64,000 nucleotides of DNA from Phytohabitans flavus (GTDB taxonomy: Bacteria; Actinomycetota; Actinomycetes; Mycobacteriales; Micromonosporaceae): the NCBI RefSeq assembly GCF_011764545.1, contig NZ_AP022870.1:7818001-7882000 (forward strand). The letters run 5' to 3'. Positions 61,629 to 64,000 of the stretch are shown piece by piece. The notes under the pieces are model-generated. The model ran no database searches and was not told the DNA's origin. It worked only from the letters and a program-made list of their open reading frames with translations. The translations under genes were made by a program, and so were the position numbers. How positions within the stretch are numbered: position 1 is the stretch's first letter; each line of letters opens with the position of its first letter.

Positions 61629-62726
61629 ATGACCTGGCTCGTGACCGGCGGCGCCGGGTACATCGGAGGCCGCGTCGTGGAGCACCTTCACCGCGCCGGG
61701 TATGAGGTGGTCGTCTTCGACGACCTCTCGACCGGGCTCCGGGAGCGCATACCGCCGGGCGTGTCGTTCGCCTATGGAGCCCTGACCGACTATCGAGCGG
61801 TCCAGGCGCTGTTCCGCCAGTACCCGATCCGGGGCGTCGTGCATCTTGCGGCACGAAAGTCGGTGGGCGAGTCCGTGCTCCGTCCACAGTGGTACTGGCG
61901 GGAGAACGTCGATGGTCTCTCGATACTCCTGAACGTCATGAACCAGTCGGGCGTACGTCATCTGCTTTTCGCGTCTTCGGCAGCGGTTTATGGCGATCCG
62001 GCATCGAGCCCGGTAAACGAGCTGATGAAGACGATGCCGATAAACCCGTACGGCAAGACGAAGCTCGTCGGCGAGAGTCTGATCCGGGCCGCCGGTGACC
62101 GCCACGGCCTTTCCTGGCTTGTGCTCCGCCATTTCAACGTGGCGGGCTCGGTCGGCCCCCGCTTCGCCGACCGCAGCCGTACGAGCCTGCTGACGAACAT
62201 CTTCCGGGCGGCGACGGGTGGTCCGGTGCTGGCCGTGCTGGGCACCCAATATCCCACCCCCGACGGCACGGCGATCCGGGACTACGTCCATGTGGACGAT
62301 GTCGCGAGCGCGTACGCGAAGGCGGTGGATCTCTTCTCCAAGCAGCCGTCGAGATGGCCCGGTGGCGAGATCCTCAACGTCGGTCGCGGGACCGGGACAT
62401 CGGTGCGGGAGGTCATCGCGGAAGTCGAGCGGGTGATCGGCCGCGTGGTGCCGCGCCGCGAGATGCCGAATCGCCCGGGTGACCCAGCCGCCGTCGTCGC
62501 CGATCCACAGAACGCGATGGACCGACTGGTCTGGAAGCCCGAAAGCGAGCTGGCCGAGATGGTGGAAAGCGCCTGGCAGGCGTGGTGCGCCTTGTCGAGC
62601 GGGCGCCCGCGTCAGGTCTCCGGGTCGTTGCGGAGGACCAAGATCGCGATGTCGTCGCGGGGGCCTTCCGCCGAGAAGCCCATGGTGGCGGCGCGGAGCC
62701 TGGCCGCCACGATGTCCGCCGAGTAG
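61629..62726 (+). CDS. NAD-dependent UDP-sugar 4-epimerase (GalE-like)
   Basis: 365 residues. The Rossmann motif is MTWLVTGGAGYIGGRVVEHL; the catalytic triad residues are in LLFASSAAVYG and INPYGKTKLVGES (YxxxK). HFNVAGSVGPR and the C-terminal GTQYPTPDGTAIRDYVHVDD match GalE-type enzymes, which interconvert UDP-glucose and UDP-galactose. ATG 61629 is preferred over 61617. The last about 40 residues lie opposite the phosphatase gene and have no counterpart in GalE, so the true end may be earlier and the frame extended. Confidence 0.85.
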   Translation: MTWLVTGGAGYIGGRVVEHLHRAGYEVVVFDDLSTGLRERIPPGVSFAYGALTDYRAVQALFRQYPIRGVVHLAARKSVGESVLRPQWYWRENVDGLSILLNVMNQSGVRHLLFASSAAVYGDPASSPVNELMKTMPINPYGKTKLVGESLIRAAGDRHGLSWLVLRHFNVAGSVGPRFADRSRTSLLTNIFRAATGGPVLAVLGTQYPTPDGTAIRDYVHVDDVASAYAKAVDLFSKQPSRWPGGEILNVGRGTGTSVREVIAEVERVIGRVVPRREMPNRPGDPAAVVADPQNAMDRLVWKPESELAEMVESAWQAWCALSSGRPRQVSGSLRRTKIAMSSRGPSAEKPMVAARSLAATMSAE

Positions 62727-64000
62727 CCGGCCAGCGGCGCAGCCGTGTCGCGCAGCCGCTCCGGGCCGAAGAGCTCGCGGCCGCGCCGCCGCTCGGTGAC
62801 GCCGTCGGTGTAGAAGACCAGCGCGTCGCCCGGGTCGAGCAGCACGGTGGCGACCGGCGTCGCGATCGAGTCGAGCAGGCCGAGCGCGGTGCCGCCGGTA
62901 CCCACGAACGACGCCCGCCCGTCCGCGCGGACCAGCACCGGCCGGTCGTGGCCGGCGAGGTGCAGCGAGACGTCGAGCTGGTCGCCGTCGCCCCGGCCGA
63001 CCGCGGCGAGCGCCAGCGTGCAGTACCGCCCACCACCCCGCTCGACGAGCGTGTCGTTGAGCCGGCCGAGCGCCTCGGGCAGCGGCTTGCCGTCGCCGAC
63101 GAGCACCCGGATCACGTCGCGGACGAGGCCGGTGACCGCCGCCGCCTGCACGCCCTTGCCGGACACGTCGCCGACGACCACGAGCCACCGCTCGTCGGGC
63201 AGCGGGACAACGTCGTAGAAGTCGCCGCCCACCTCGGCGGCGTCGCCGGTCGGCACGTACTCGGCGGCGAAGCCGATGCCCCTGACCACCGGCAGCACGG
63301 GCGGCAGCAGCGACTGCTGGAGGGTGTGCGCGACCCGGCGGCGCTCCTCGTGGATGCGGGCGTTGTCGACCGCGAGCGCGGCGCGCCGGGCGACGTCTTC
63401 GAGGATCGCGATCTCTTCGGCGTCGTGCCGGTGTCGCGGGTGTCGCCCGACGGAGAGCGTGCCGAGGCGCTGCCCGCGCGCGGCGAGCGGCACGGCGAAG
63501 CCCTCCAGCGGCGGCCCCAGTGGCACTTGCGAGCCACTGCGGGACGCCTCCCGGAGCCGCGCGATCGGCGAGTCCGGACCGCTCTCCTGGAACATCGCGT
63601 GCACCTGCGGCAGCGCCATCTCGTCGGCGTGCGTGGCGGCGGCGAGCTGGAGCCGGCCCCACTCGTCGGTGGTGTGCACGGCACACCACTGGCCGAGCCG
63701 GGGGACCACAAGCTGGGGGATGAGCGCGAGCGTCAGGTTGACGTCGAGCGACTGGGCCAGCAGCTCGCTCGCCTCGGCGAGGAATGTCAGCCAGGTCTGC
63801 CGGCGCAGGTCGGCGCGGCGCAGGCGGTCGTTTTCCAGGTGGAGGGCGAGGCGCTCGGCGGCCAGCGCGGCGAGCGGCCCGGCGTACCCGGAGGGCGCGA
63901 CGTCGAGCTCCAGCTCCCCTGAGTACGGCCGGTTGACGTTGAGCGGCACCCGCAGCAGCTCGGCGCCGGCGCGGGGCTGGCGCCCGTACCGGGCCAGGAG
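62612..64000 (-). CDS. GAF-SpoIIE serine phosphatase, 5' part outside window
   Basis: Open to the window edge; the visible 462 residues start LLARYGRQPRAGAELLRVPL. A linker helix (LALHLENDRLRRADLRRQTW), a GAF domain (VVPRLGQWCAVHTTDEWGRL) and a SpoIIE/PP2C domain (GGDFYDVVPLPDERWLVVVG, then DVSGKGVQAAAV, FYTDGVTERRRG, RDDIAILVL) follow, with the metal-binding aspartates intact. It dephosphorylates STAS-type antagonists to activate a sigma factor. Its 3' end overlaps the epimerase frame by 115 bases. Confidence 0.9.
   Translation of the reverse strand, partial: LLARYGRQPRAGAELLRVPLNVNRPYSGELELDVAPSGYAGPLAALAAERLALHLENDRLRRADLRRQTWLTFLAEASELLAQSLDVNLTLALIPQLVVPRLGQWCAVHTTDEWGRLQLAAATHADEMALPQVHAMFQESGPDSPIARLREASRSGSQVPLGPPLEGFAVPLAARGQRLGTLSVGRHPRHRHDAEEIAILEDVARRAALAVDNARIHEERRRVAHTLQQSLLPPVLPVVRGIGFAAEYVPTGDAAEVGGDFYDVVPLPDERWLVVVGDVSGKGVQAAAVTGLVRDVIRVLVGDGKPLPEALGRLNDTLVERGGGRYCTLALAAVGRGDGDQLDVSLHLAGHDRPVLVRADGRASFVGTGGTALGLLDSIATPVATVLLDPGDALVFYTDGVTERRRGRELFGPERLRDTAAPLAGYSADIVAARLRAATMGFSAEGPRDDIAILVLRNDPET

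Noticed and set aside
61584..63689. Minus-strand open frame of 701 codons
   Set aside because: Runs through the epimerase antisense and the wrong frame of the phosphatase; no domain seen.

Overview
High-GC actinobacterial DNA, most likely a member of the Micromonosporaceae. The grounds are strongly G/C-biased third codon positions, GTG/TTG starts, an IdeR-type iron box, a Scr1/DUF6879 gene set, a Tat-exported hydrolase and a GH74-CBM2 xyloglucanase. This is inference from gene content; no rRNA or marker tree is available in the window.

Left part (1-9.3 kb): accessory and mobile. It opens with the C-terminal part of a UDP-glucose dehydrogenase. Then come a TIR-like/DUF4062 protein, a 2H phosphoesterase, and a three-gene Scr1-type set (small protein, DUF6879, HTH-DUF5753). 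A gene-poor kilobase follows, then the core of an integrative element: a replication-relaxation protein, an array of TGACAGA repeats, a small conserved protein, and a large serine recombinase that runs into the 3' half of a tRNA-Lys gene. That tRNA is probably the integration site.

Middle (9.5-40 kb): mostly chromosomal metabolism and regulation. It holds a Tat-exported alpha/beta hydrolase, an ATP-dependent LuxR (LAL) regulator, an IS5-type insertion sequence abutting a 340-bp dispersed repeat, and an iron-regulated heme oxygenase pair. Next are a cysteine desulfurase-like enzyme, metE with a divergent LysR regulator, the xyloglucanase, and a minus-strand operon of proline-rich single-pass membrane proteins. 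These are followed by a DUF3152 metalloprotease, a two-component system with an 11-nt direct-repeat promoter, a PadR-controlled ABC transporter, mscL, and a GntR/MFS divergent pair.

Right part (40-64 kb): an export cluster made of a lipoprotein, two HlyD-type adaptors, a two-component system, a MacB-like ATPase and permease, and a DUF5666-like protein. Then come the second dispersed-repeat copy, a decayed glpF, glpK, STAS and DUF4352 proteins, a threonine dehydratase-like enzyme, a degenerate Ldh-type protein, an S9 oligopeptidase, a GlcE-like FAD oxidase, and an XRE regulator translationally coupled to a glycosyltransferase. The window ends with a sugar-nucleotide epimerase and a partial GAF-SpoIIE phosphatase.

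A caveat runs through the window. At least nine genes are broken by what looks like loss of one base, nearly always inside a run of three to five C or G. This is more consistent with uncorrected sequencing error than with nine independent pseudogenes. Those genes are annotated over their full reconstructed extent with the break position given. The glpF remnant differs: it has lost internal sequence and looks truly decayed.
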